A stretch of 64,000 bases of DNA, from assembly GCF_028389875.1 (NCBI RefSeq), contig NC_084675.1:18686412-18750411 (forward strand). Direction: 5' to 3'. Positions 51,001-60,400 of this stretch are shown piece by piece. The position numbers were made by a program, and so were the translations under genes. The notes under the pieces are model-generated. The model was given only the letters and a program-made list of their open reading frames with translations. It made no database searches and was not told the origin of the DNA. The stretch comes from Rhea pennata. Its lineage: Eukaryota > Chordata > Aves > Rheiformes > Rheidae. Each line of letters begins with the position of its first letter. Within the stretch, counting starts at the first letter, position 1.

Positions 51001-52962
51001 GAAAGACTAGATTTTAAGTCTTTCAGCCATATGAACTCAGTATTTTGACTTATTTTTGTAGTAAAGCTTAAAAGAGTCAAAAAAACAACCAACCTTCCCC
51101 CTCTATTTTTAAGCATGAGAAATCAGGGCTACTCAAAGTACATATAAAGCTCATAATACATTACAGCCATAATTTAATTTCTCAGGTGATGCACTGACTT
51201 TTTTTTTTTTTTTTTTTTTTTGTGATAAACATTGAAAATTCTATTGGAAATTCCAAGAGCTCATTCTTAATGTTTTACTATATAATTGAAGAGGCTATCT
51301 CTTTCAGCAGAGAATTGTTTGACACATGGTGGCACCCTCTGATTTTAATAATAAAACATTATTCAAACCAAATCATGTTAACACTAAGAAATGATAGCAG
51401 ATTGATTCTTCTTCTACTTCATAGTTAACCTATACAGAGTTACCTGATAATTTCAGAGATAACAGGAGATTCATAAACTTTTTTAATGATGAAACTTATA
51501 GAACATAATTTCATTAACTAGTTAGTTGCTAATCATTTTTTACTTAACTTAAAAAGCAGTTTGAAAAAACTATCCAAATGATATCATACTTGTTTGAAAA
51601 TCTTCTAATGTTCAAAGTAATACTTGATTCCATTTTCAACTTTTTTTCAGTTTGATATCAGTTAGTACTTTTTTTGGTCCAACCAACTTGTGCTAGTCAT
51701 TTGGAGATTATTGTATGTGTATGGCTTTTGGTATATGGGGAGAAACTATTCATCTATGCTGTAATTCTGAAATGGAAAAAGTACATAAATTCGGGAGAAA
51801 AAAAAAAGTGTGCTGTCTTATCTGGAATTATTTCTGTTCATTTCTGGTGCTAGGAAATTTGTTTTGCTTTTTGTTCTTAATTCCCTGTACACCCACTAGT
51901 TAAATTCTACAGAGTAATTTTGAACTAGATGTCTATTTAGAGAGAAAGTGACTAAGAAAATAACAGATCTATCATAACTGAGTTAAAACCGCTGTACTTC
52001 CCACACTGTTCTACAAACTACTAGGCATGTAGCTCTACAGTGTTTGGCGCTCTCGGGTGTATCATGTCCTACAAAAAATGCTGAGGGTTGACAGTGACCT
52101 GGTTACTCAAAGTTTGAGAACTATACTGATACAAAACAATCAGTTTTAAAATATAGATATAAGCTATTCTGTTTAATACCACATGTAGTTTGCAATAACA
52201 TATGCATAAAATATATTCCTTGCTCATACTCACTGGAAATTCTGTGTTAACAGCTTGAGACAACATTTAAAAGTAATCCTAAAATGGATGTCTTGGATAT
52301 AAAAGAGCCATTCAGATGTCTAGTCAAGTTTTCTAGTCCACATCTTTTAGAATCTCTGAAATCCTTGGCACCAGCAGGTAAGTGTTTCAGCTCTGTAAAA
52401 TAGATGAAAAATTCATAGTTGAATATTTCTATTGTCTTACATTCTGCTTGTATCTCACATAAGAGACCCTGCACAGTTTGTTTAGAAATATATAGGAATT
52501 TAGTAGAATAAAAATGTTACCACCATGCATCATAGAATCAGTGAGGTTGGAAGGGACCTCTGGAGATCCTCTAGTCCAACCCCTCTTCTCAAGCAGGGTC
52601 ACTTAGAGCATGGTAGACAGGGTTGCATCCAGGCGGGCCTTGAAGATCTCCAGAGAAGGAGACTCCACAACCTCTCTGGGCAACCTGTTCCAGTGAAAAC
52701 TGTAATCTTAATATATACCAGCTTGTTCTTAGAATTCCTAACTTGTACATAGATACTCGAGCTGTATTTTTAATTCTATACTGTTTATAAAATGTAAATA
52801 TTGGCTGAGTTAAGCTAAAATTACCTGTTTCTTTTGCTCTCTCCAGGTCTGGCTGATGCACCACTTTCACCACTACTTACGTGTATACCACAAAAAGCAA
52901 GGAATTATTTTAAAATTAGAGAGAGGAAAGGTTTCTTTCCAGGAAGCTTTGTAAGCCCTTAA
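44880..52962 (+). CDS. CENPN: CENPN, centromere protein N (346 aa, ten coding exons)
   Basis: Inner-kinetochore (CCAN) protein that pairs with CENP-L and reads the CENP-A nucleosome. Joining 44880-45050, 46038-46083, 46833-46889, 47172-47248, 48802-48978, 49607-49708, 50212-50269, 50715-50827, 52254-52377 and 52847-52962 gives 1041 bases and one open frame. The N-terminal pyrin-like domain begins MDETVAEYIRRTVLKIP. It keeps E3 and E7, which contact the CENP-A RG loop in the known structure, and basic residues at 10 and 11, which contact DNA. The middle contains the conserved WIRIAWGT and PNQYK blocks, then LEFAQYK. The C-terminal CENP-L-binding region contains CLVKFSSPHLLE and ADAPLSPLLTCIP. 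Human CENP-N is 339 residues and, as I recall it, ends KIRDK; here the frame runs on about 14 residues past the matching KIRER. The ATG has A at -3 and G at +4. Alternative 3' exons may exist (see findings). Confidence 0.96.
45051..46037 (+). other. CENPN: CENPN intron after coding exon 1
   Basis: About 1 kb, AT-rich, GTAATC...CAG. No element recognised. Confidence 0.85.
46038..46083 (+). CDS. CENPN: CENPN coding exon 2
   Basis: Acceptor TTCCCTTTCAG, donor ATAATAT|GTAAGT. It encodes DNSADIKQAAVLDII and leaves phase 1. Confidence 0.94.
46833..46889 (+). CDS. CENPN: CENPN coding exon 3
   Basis: Acceptor GTTTTTCCCTAG, donor AACAG|GTAGGT. Residues YNHIYSNKRMWSVYQMNKT align to the human YMQFHQHQKVWDVFQM block. 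Phase 1 to 1. Confidence 0.94.
47172..47248 (+). CDS. CENPN: CENPN coding exon 4
   Basis: Acceptor TCTGTAACAG, donor AAAAAC|GTAAGA. It encodes GEEMDFFDLRDFKKKFKRQ and the following LKN, matching the basic helix in the family. Ends in phase 0. Confidence 0.95.
47249..48801 (+). other. CENPN: CENPN intron after coding exon 4
   Basis: About 1.55 kb, with an interrupted A-rich run near 48,597-48,612. Nothing else recognised. Confidence 0.85.
48802..48978 (+). CDS. CENPN: CENPN coding exon 5
   Basis: 59 codons from VTINFRE to PLLCQ, with the highly conserved WIRIAWGTPYKKPNQYK. Acceptor TTTTTTGTTCAG, donor TGTCAG|GTAGAA. Phase 0 both sides. Confidence 0.97.
49607..49708 (+). CDS. CENPN: CENPN coding exon 6
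   Basis: 34 codons from ALVVASNYHD to KRYSQ. Acceptor TTTTTGTTTAAAG, donor AGCCAG|GTGAGC. Phase 0 both sides. Confidence 0.96.
50212..50269 (+). CDS. CENPN: CENPN coding exon 7
   Basis: Encodes TFQTYYPRPLQERNVATEN, matching the human TFET...PLQER block. Acceptor CCTTCATTTAG, donor GAATG|GTATGT. Leaves phase 1. Confidence 0.95.
50715..50827 (+). CDS. CENPN: CENPN coding exon 8
   Basis: Encodes VDLRIIQENRNEKERIQR through LEFAQYK. The acceptor is TTTTCACTTGTAG followed by TAG; frame demands use of the first AG. Donor TATAAG|GTAGGA. Ends in phase 0. Confidence 0.95.
50828..52253 (+). other. CENPN: CENPN intron after coding exon 8
   Basis: About 1.4 kb, containing a T23 run at 51199-51221. Nothing else recognised. 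Confidence 0.85.
51199..51221. repeat. Poly(T) tract, 23 nt
   Basis: Uninterrupted T run in a CENPN intron. Confidence 0.9.
52254..52377 (+). CDS. CENPN: CENPN coding exon 9
   Basis: Encodes LETTFKSNPKM through CLVKFSSPHLLESLKSLAPA. Acceptor TGTGTTAACAG, donor CCAGCAG|GTAAGT. Leaves phase 1. Confidence 0.96.
52530..52696 (-). mobile_element. CR1 LINE 3' end, 5'-truncated (minus orientation)
   Basis: The plus strand carries the reverse complement of the CR1 3' terminus: CATAGAATCA, then GAGGTTGGAAGGGACCTCTG, then GAGAAGGAGACTCCACAACC. It lies in CENPN intron 9 (between coding exons 9 and 10), antisense to the gene. It is better preserved than the 37.7-kb copy and therefore probably younger. 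Confidence 0.9.
52847..52962 (+). CDS. CENPN: CENPN coding exon 10 (last in the main form)
   Basis: Acceptor TTTTGCTCTCTCCAG. Encodes GLADAPLSPLLTCIPQKARN, then YFKIRERKGFFPGSFVSP and TAA. The sequence at 52951 (TTT|GTAAGC) is itself a credible donor that would remove the last three residues and open an alternative 3' end. Confidence 0.93.
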
Positions 52963-53013
52963 TTTATAGAAAGAATATAGAACTCATTTATTATTGGTAT
53001 TAATCTAAATCAT

Positions 53014-53019
53014 AATAAA
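53014..53019 (+). terminator. CENPN: CENPN polyadenylation signal
   Basis: AATAAA about 52 bases past the stop codon, followed by a T-rich stretch. It gives a very short 3' UTR. A second AATAAA at 53684-53689 could give a longer one. Confidence 0.6.
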
Positions 53020-53800
53020 GTTTAAAACAGATTTTTTTAATTAACTTATTCTTTGATAATCCCTTAAATTTCTTCAACTGACAACTCTTTTGAGTTGTTT
53101 TTCCCCATTAGTCTTTAAAAAGTTAATTGTTAGATAATTTAAATGAAAAGCTGTTAGGAAAATTGAACAAGGTCCAGCAGTGATCATGATTATTTAAATT
53201 TTAAATGTGGTGATTGTTCTTAACTGTATCTTTAATAGTATATATGAAGTTAAAGCTAGCTAAGTCTAATCTAGATACAACAAGACATCTCCAGTTATTC
53301 AGTTTATTGTCATGACTAAGATACTCCAGGCAGCCTTCTTAGGCTTCAGCTCAGCAGTGTAACAGAGTGCTTGCCCCATTTTGACCGTAGAGTACTCCCA
53401 CTCAAACAGGGAGACTAACCCATCTGCCTCAGGTCAGGCACGTTGTAAGCTTGGCAGAAGATTGTGCTCTGAGGCTGTTGCAGACAAGTAGGGGAAAGGA
53501 GACATGACTCTTGAAACGCGGATGTCAGTAGGAAGTTTCCATCCAACGATACCGGATGTTGATTCAGATCCAGTGTCTTTGCTGGCCAAGTGCAATATTC
53601 AAGGATGAATACTTATATAAAAAGCCAAATTCTGTCTTTTCTGTTTCTATTAATATCTTAGAAATTTTATTCTAGAGGAACACAATAAAATTGGCAATAA
53701 CTTTGTTTTGAGGAAGTTGTGTTTTAGAATGTGTACTTCATTAAAGATTTCATCCTTCTGCAATCCTGGCACGTTACTACTTCATTTAACTTGTGGACAG
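53020..53800 (+). other. CENPN downstream region
   Basis: AT-rich sequence past the first poly(A) signal. It has a second AATAAA at 53684-53689 and no recognised repeat. It is either a longer CENPN 3' UTR, an intron to candidate exon X, or intergenic DNA. Confidence 0.5.
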
Positions 53801-53870
53801 AAAGAGTGCAGAGTCAAGATGGCAATGTTCACTAATACAAACATTAGCTCTGCAGTGGAGCTCTTTAGAG
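53801..53870 (+). other. Candidate alternative CENPN exon X
   Basis: 70 bases between CTTGTGGACAG and AGAG|GTAATA. Read from phase 0 it is open throughout (KECRVKMAMFTNT...) and exits in phase 1. It can follow CENPN coding exon 10 if that exon uses its internal phase-0 donor at 52951. Unproven. Confidence 0.3.
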
Positions 53871-54205
53871 GTAATAATTAAGTAGACACTTTATGTAACT
53901 TTCTATATCATTTTTAATTAAGAGATGGATTTGGTTTGAAGATTCAGTTACATTGTATTTTCTATTTTTAATTCTTTTACCTAGACAGGCTTACTTTGTG
54001 TAAGATTTCTTTAGATATATCGATATGCAAAGACAGTCTTTTTCAAAAACTTTATTACACAATGTACGTATTTTGTATATGGGACTGTTTTTAAAACCTT
54101 GAATAAATTTGTAAATTAAGTCCTCTCATAAACTTTGTTTGGCTTGACTAAGTGAAAAATGACTTAACGTATACAGATTTTGTTGTTTTTGTGGTTATTT
54201 TTCAG

Positions 54206-54255
54206 CAACGCTACACTACATAAAAGAGAAGTTAGTTTACAACTATCTGACAGTG
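54206..54255 (+). other. Candidate alternative CENPN exon A
   Basis: 50 bases between GGTTATTTTTCAG and GACAGTG|GTATGT, both good splice sites. Entered in phase 1 it stays open (ATLHYIKEKLVYNYLTV) and exits in phase 0. Entered in phase 2 it is also open and exits in phase 1. Confidence 0.35.
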
Positions 54256-54747
54256 GTATGTTTTTAGCATTTCTATCTATGCAATTTAAAGGCTAATGTA
54301 TGACCAGAATACTTAATGTTAGGATTTTGAAATGATTTTAGATTTTGTATGATACTAAGTCTACGTGCAATTTAGAGTTGGCTCTTAATGACTCTTACTC
54401 ACTTATATCCTCATATACCTCTCTAGGAGTTAGACCCGTTAAAGATTTCAGTATGCATTTCAGTCTGTGCAACTTCTGTCTCCTAATGCTGTACACAAGT
54501 CATTATGATCTCAGATGTTTAAATTATTTATAATAGAAAGGTTAAGCTTCAAGATGCTCTTAAACATCGCGAGTACCTCACCTACTGCCTCTTTCTGCCT
54601 CTGTTTCAGAAAAGGTAGCCCCTCTCCCCTCTTTTTAATGGAAGAGAAGTCAATTTCCTTTATTTTTCAAGTATGTATTTCCCAACTGGCTACTATGTAA
54701 CAGGCAGAAGACTTCCAGACAAACAGACATGTATTTATTGGTTATAG

Positions 54748-55000
54748 GAAGCAGAAGCCTTGTAGACAGGATACGTGAGCGAGAACTAGAGGTTCTACAG
54801 CGACCGCAAGGCCCTAGCACAGTGCTGGAAGACGTGTGGCAAACGACCAAGCCCATAATGTTTGCGCCCCAAGAGTGGCCTCTGTAGGTAACACCTTGCT
54901 CTGCTTTTCTTTATTTGGAAAGCTATAAAGGGGAAATACACCTGCTTTCTGTCGTTGATTCCTTAAAAATGCGATAAATAAACCTCCAAAAAGCTGTTTG
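54748..55000 (+). other. Candidate terminal exon B with poly(A) signal
   Basis: It follows the acceptor TTATTGGTTATAG. In the frame from exon A phase 0 it reads EAEAL and stops. In another frame it is open for 45 codons, ending at TAG 54885-54887. An AATAAA at 54977-54982 could end the transcript, only about 300 bases before the ATMIN start. Confidence 0.3.
54977..54982 (+). terminator. Polyadenylation signal upstream of ATMIN
   Basis: AATAAA within GATAAATAAACC. It would terminate a transcript carrying candidate exon B. It could also be a chance match. Confidence 0.35.
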
Positions 55001-55182
55001 GAGAGAGAGTCCATGCTTACACCCACGGAAAGAGCGATGAAAGCTGGCGAAATCGCATGATTTTTAGCCGCGTGCTGAGCTCCCTTTTTCTGTAAGCCCG
55101 GAGCGCTCTGGTTTCGGGGCGTTTCTAGGTCTGCGGCGCGCCGTGTGCTACCATCGCTCGGAACAACCCTCCCCGGGCCCGC

Positions 55183-55222
55183 GGGGAGGGGAGGGGAGGG
55201 GAGGGGAGGGGAGGGGGCGGGG
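55183..55222 (+). repeat. (GGGGA)n run, G-quadruplex-prone
   Basis: About seven GGGGA units ending in GGGGGCGGGG on the plus strand, directly upstream of the ATMIN first exon. Confidence 0.85.
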
Positions 55223-55232
55223 CCTGCGCGCT

Positions 55233-55272
55233 CCTCATGAATATTCATCAGCGGCGATGACTATTCATGAGG
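55233..55272. repeat. Inverted repeat in ATMIN promoter
   Basis: 11-bp arms CCTCATGAATA and TATTCATGAGG separated by 18 bases, with an internal 12-bp palindrome ATGAATATTCAT. An AT-rich palindromic block inside an otherwise extremely GC-rich promoter. Confidence 0.75.
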
Positions 55273-55320
55273 CGCCCGGGCCGCCCACCCGGAAGTGGGA
55301 GCCGCGCAGCTGACAGCAAC

Positions 55321-55539
55321 ATGGCGGCGGTGGCGGGGCGGCGTGGCGGGGGGCCCGGGAGGCCCCCGGCGGCGGCGCCCGCGGGGGACCTGCCGCCGCC
55401 GCGCGAGCTCGTGCGGCCCTCGGTGACGGAGCTGTCCCAAGTGAGGACCAACATCCTGTGCACCGTGCCGGGCTGCGGCAAGGTCCTGCCCAACAGCCCG
55501 GCCCTCAACATGCACCTCAGCAAGGCCCACCGCCTCCAG
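55321..55539 (+). CDS. ATMIN: ATMIN exon 1
   Basis: 73 codons: a low-complexity Gly/Pro/Ala start, then ELVRPSVTELSQVRTNILC and the first zinc finger, ending AHRLQ. Donor CTCCAG|GTAGCG, phase 0. Confidence 0.96.
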
Positions 55540-57413
55540 GTAGCGCCGCCGGGCCGGGGCCGGGGCCGCCCCGGGAGGCGGTAACGGCCCCCCGCCGCCG
55601 CCGCCGCCGCCGCCGCCCCGGGTGTGTGGGCGCGAGCGAAGCGGGCGCGCGGGGGGCGCGCGTGTCTGCGCGCGCGCGCGCGCGGGGCCCCCCCGCAGCT
55701 GCGCACGGGGAACGGCCGGGTTTGCCCCAGCGCTGCGGAAGCGAGGGCAGCGTCACGTTTTGGGGGGCTTTACTTCTGTTGCTCTGTTTGCTCGCTGTTT
55801 GTGTTTCTGCGGAGCGAAGCTCTGCCCTTGTTTCTGAAGTGCTGTACGAACGTGTTGCGTTTTCTTCTCTTAGCGGGTGGTAACCCGTCATAATTAAAAT
55901 ACGGAGTGTTGTAGTTACGCTGGGCTTTTTCGTTAGATTTTTAAAAGTGTCTGTGAGCCGAAAACCTAGGTGGATGCTGTTACGCCGTTTTGGAAACGAG
56001 CCCTCTTTACGGTAGTCCTGATGGGAAAATGCAGCCCGTGGGGCAGGGGGAAAGCTGGGGTTTAGTGAGCACATTTTTGAGTGTAGGCTTTTCGTAAAGG
56101 TAATCTTACTTTTTTTAAGATCATAGTGCTAGGTACATGAAGATAAATCTTATTCCTGGAATTAACAAGCGCAGTACCGGTAGGATGTTTTGATACCAAA
56201 AACAGGCATTGTCACTGCAGAAAAGGAGAAGAGGATACTTGTATAGGGAAGTAGGATGACCCTCAAAAAAAATCCAGGTTAAGTGCAGCAGTAAAAAATA
56301 TAAGGCTATGCCCTTGTGAGCTGCTGACAGAAATTCCAAATTGATCAGTCTTGGCTTGTAACAGGAGAAACTTAAATAGAAAACACTTGCACGTGCTGTT
56401 TGGTCATACGTATATAAGCCTTTAGGGTGATGCTGCTGTGAGAAAGATAATCCTAAAATACGTGAGAAGGACGTGCTCTGCCACTGCTGTAAAGTAGGAA
56501 TCTGAATCAAAGAAGCTAGAATAAACCTAGAGGAGATGTTGAAAAGGACTGCTAAGGGTGATGAGGACGGCAAGTGGCTGCCAAAGGGAGACTCTAAGAA
56601 TTCGTTTGGCCTAGCAAAAATGATATGATCAAGTGTTGATAGATAAATGTTTGTCTTCTGGCTCCTTAGCTTAATTAAGTCAATGTAAAACAGGAATAGT
56701 GGATATAAACTGATGATGAAAGTATTAGGTTTGAAAACTTCTTGAATACTTAAGTCTTTTGCAAATAGTATTTCATGAGGCAGAGGGGAAGATGTCTGTC
56801 TACTTTACGTGAATTGATCTAGCCTCATTTTTAAAGGAGAGGGTTTTGAGGGTTTCTGTGATACCAGGGAGACTGTACTCAGTGGCGGCCTGGAAGTGAA
56901 AGCTGCCCTCTCCAGGCCTGTTACCCAAACAGGAGGTTTACACAAGCTCAGTATTTTTGGCGATAAGAATAACTGCGCTTCTCTCTCTGTTACTTACTAA
57001 AGAAAAGCATAATCTTCTCACAAAAAAATATTTTAAATAGTTGGCTACTGTATACTGTAACCATATTTGAAATTAATCCTTTGGAGTAAATCTCTGTTGC
57101 AGGGAGGCAACACTTCACTAAGTTCACCTTGACTAAATCAGTAACAAGGATTATTACTTTTCTTTTCCATGTTGATGACACAAGCCTGTTTGAATGTCAG
57201 TATTCTTTGTAATAGAAGTGTCTGCATTGTACTAGGTTAATTGAACAAATATCTACCAATAATCCTGCAGGTGGGTATTGTGTAAACATGGGAAGTAAAA
57301 TCAGAAGGTGAAGACTTGTTAAAAATGTCTGAAGTATGACTGGCCAGCCAAATTTCTGTGAAGATGTAAGATTAACTATTTAGAGCCATGAGGACGGACT
57401 TTAAAGTTAGTTA

Positions 57414-57449
<36 letters not shown>

Positions 57450-60400
57450 AGAGAGAGAAAGAGGTTAGAGGTTAGTGCCTGGTAAAGGTTACATGGATGC
57501 ATAGAGTATCTTTCAACTTGTATCAACAAATCTGTTGAGATCTATGCCTCAAAATCTACACTTCATCTGTTGTAAAAGCTTCTTACTTGCTTTTATAAAG
57601 CCTTTAAAAACTTGGCATTATTTTATAGCCTAGTTCTTTTACTGAACTATTACAGAAATTGAAGTGTGATTTATTAAGATCTTTGGATGCCCTTATAGAA
57701 ACCTGTTATCAGGCATCTTGACAATTGGTAGAAATTCAGCATTCAGGTAGTTTTGAAAAATTTGGCTGTGCTTTACCTGTTAAGTGCCTGAACATATTTC
57801 TGATCACATTGTCATCTGATGGGTTATGATGATAAATTTTACATGCTTACTTTACACGTCTTTCTTATTCATAAGTAAGGCTAATTGCAGATGAAATCAA
57901 AAAGTTTAGTCAGCAGCAATGCAGGATACCCAACCTAACTTTTAATTAAAGGCAAATCTTTCTTTTTGAAGAAAGAAGTTTTGGTATCTTCCAGTTTGGT
58001 ATCTGATCAAAGTATTTGGGGGTAAATTTGAGGTTAAAAAATTGGTTTGGGGGGTGACAGGACTGGAACAACTAGATTTTTGAGTCACGTTCTCTTCTGG
58101 GCAGTGGCTCTCTAAGGTGCAAAAATAATCACAGCAACTACTCAATGTTCTTTAGCAACAATGACACGCTGTTTTAAAGTTAATTTGAGACAGTTAGGTT
58201 AATGCTATCTAAATTGAGGCATTGAATCCACAATCACAAGGGAAATAAAACAGACCCACTTATGAATGGCTTGTCTGTGGGGAAGTCTGCTGCTTGTGCA
58301 GAAGGATGGTTGGAAGGGCAGAGGAAAGTTAGTCTCATATGAAAACTCCCTGTCTGAAGAATTATTCCAGGGTTTTTTTTTGGCAAAATGGAAGCTGACT
58401 GACTTTGTCAAGAGACTCTGGACTTGTTAAGTATCATGCAACATAGCAAGGCTGAGTATCTGGAAATAGAACTGAAACATTGCTTGAAGGGAATGTTATA
58501 TTTTGCATGGAATACGTTAAGTTGAAAGATAGCTTGAGAGAAAACAAAATCTTTGAAGTGTCTCACTAATCCAGTTTGTGATATTCCTGAAGTGCAAAAG
58601 AAATGAATACTCCAAAAGCAAGATAAAAGTAGGTCTGAGCAAAGTTTATTTTAGGTTATGGCCTGCTGTAGCTAGGTGGGAAGAATAGATCTAAGCCGCA
58701 TCACAGCAGCCGTTGTACATACTCTTTTGTTTGCTTTGCATAGGATGATTATTGCATTTTGTGAATTTTTCATGTATAGTCTAACCTGTGTAAATATGAA
58801 GTAGCTGGAGATTTGCCCAAAGAAAGTAGTTAAGAAATCATTGGTATAATATCAACATTTCACTACTGACTCTGCTTACTGTCAGTGTCATCTTGCTAAG
58901 GAAATCAGGTGTGAAGCCCAAACAGGGCATGCTGCAGTGATTCTTACCTGAATATTGATCTCAGAGATGACAATGGAGACTGTTGTACCTGGCACTGAGG
59001 ACTTGGTTGGCCTCCAAGTCGAGCTTCGGAAACTGTAAAAAGATTTGCAGCTACACTGAGCATTGGATTTTCCTTTTGCTAATAGTTTACTTTTTAAATT
59101 TTTTACTTAGAACAGGTGACTGATGTTTTGACTGAGACAAAAAGACTTCAGATAAAATGTCTGGAGGGATGTGTTTTGCCTAGTTTCTGTGGTGGTGTCC
59201 TCAGCAGGAATCAGTTTTAGATTGTAGAGCAATCATATTAATGTATCCTCATATTATTTTTTGAGGCCCTCTGTGAACGAGTGACGTTGCTGTCTTTTAT
59301 TGTGCACATGCCATAAGGCCACTGAAGTAGATTGTATGGAGAGCGCAGGAATATAAGTCACTCAATGTTTAGAGGTTCAGAATTAGCAAACAGTTGTTAG
59401 TTTCATAGACTTAAGTGAACTTTGATATATGCTCTAAACTAAGTGGCAGAAAGTACTCTGCGTTCTTCATTTTATTACATATAAACCTGAAATAGTGCTG
59501 ACAATTCCAGTGACAGAGAAGAGTTGTATTATGCAGTATGCTGCAAGTAGACTGCTCTACTAACAAGTAAGATTGTTTTGTATTGACAGTGTATTTTAGT
59601 ATCTGTGGAGTAAGCTTATTGGCTCAAAAAACACAAAAGGCACGTATAATGCGCTTAGGGCAAGAGTGTCTTGGTAGAAATAATTAGTATGGTGACATTA
59701 CTCTGGACTTGTTGTGATTTGGCTTGGCAACGCTGAGCGAAATAGCATCTAAACGGGTGAAACGCCATTTGAACTTTCACATCACTTAGGAAAGTGCTTT
59801 TAACTTGAGGTCTTTAAACTAATTGAGCCAAAGTTGATAATGTATTCTGAATGTTGTCTTTAATACACAAACCTGTAGAATTTTTGTCAAATTGTACTTT
59901 TTCAGGATGGAAAACTTAATGCACCAATGAGGAAGGGTTTGAAAACTTCACAGAAATTCTACTGCTGTCCTATTGAAGGCTGCCCTAGAGGACCAAACAG
60001 ACCATTTTCCCAATTTTCTCTTGTAAAACAGGTATTCCTCTTTTCCTGATTTGGTCCTGACTTTCTCTACTTCAGAGAGTGTGCACTTTTGCATTCAGAT
60101 ATGAGAAAAGCCCCCCAGCATCTATCCAGAAATTGCAGAAGTATATGCAGAAGCTCCACGTGGGCATGTGGTTGGTGAATTTGCATGTTTGCATGTTGAC
60201 ACTGGAGGATCTGAACCTTTTGCTCAAACAGACACTGATATGTTCTGCTGAGATAGACGGCCCTTCTCCCCAAATCAGTAAGCTTGAAAAAGATCAAAAA
60301 GGAAAAGAAAAATCACAGTAGCAACCAATAAGGGTTTAAGATGTAGCTGATGCTTTTAGGCAATTTTTCAAGTGAGGAAGAGGTAAGGGTTTTTCTCTGC

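Larger units (their letters stand above)
55150..55320 (+). promoter_or_regulatory. ATMIN: ATMIN promoter and 5' UTR
   Basis: TATA-less CpG-island promoter. A run of GGGGA units (55183-55216) and GGGGGCGGGG give a G-quadruplex and Sp1-type segment. It is followed by the 12-bp palindrome ATGAATATTCAT (55237-55248) and an inverted repeat CCTCATGAATA / TATTCATGAGG (55233-55243 and 55262-55272). CCGGAAGTG at 55289-55297 is a classic ETS/GABP site. AACATGGCGGC over the start codon matches the YY1 element. The transcription start is probably near 55,270-55,300. Confidence 0.7.
55540..59905 (+). other. ATMIN: ATMIN intron 1
   Basis: About 4.4 kb. The first 350 bases continue the CpG island, with (CCG)8 at 55592-55615 and (CG)8 at 55669-55684. 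The remainder is AT-rich with an A31 run at 57417-57447. No further exon is supported. Confidence 0.85.

Noticed and set aside
55248-56074. Long minus-strand and off-frame plus-strand frames over ATMIN exon 1
   Set aside because: Shadows of GC-rich coding and promoter sequence. The ATMIN frame is fixed by its zinc finger and exon phases.
60067-60297. Minus-strand 76-codon frame opposite the ATMIN intron 2 cassette candidate
   Set aside because: It is the complement of the plus-strand candidate. Splice sites support only the plus strand.
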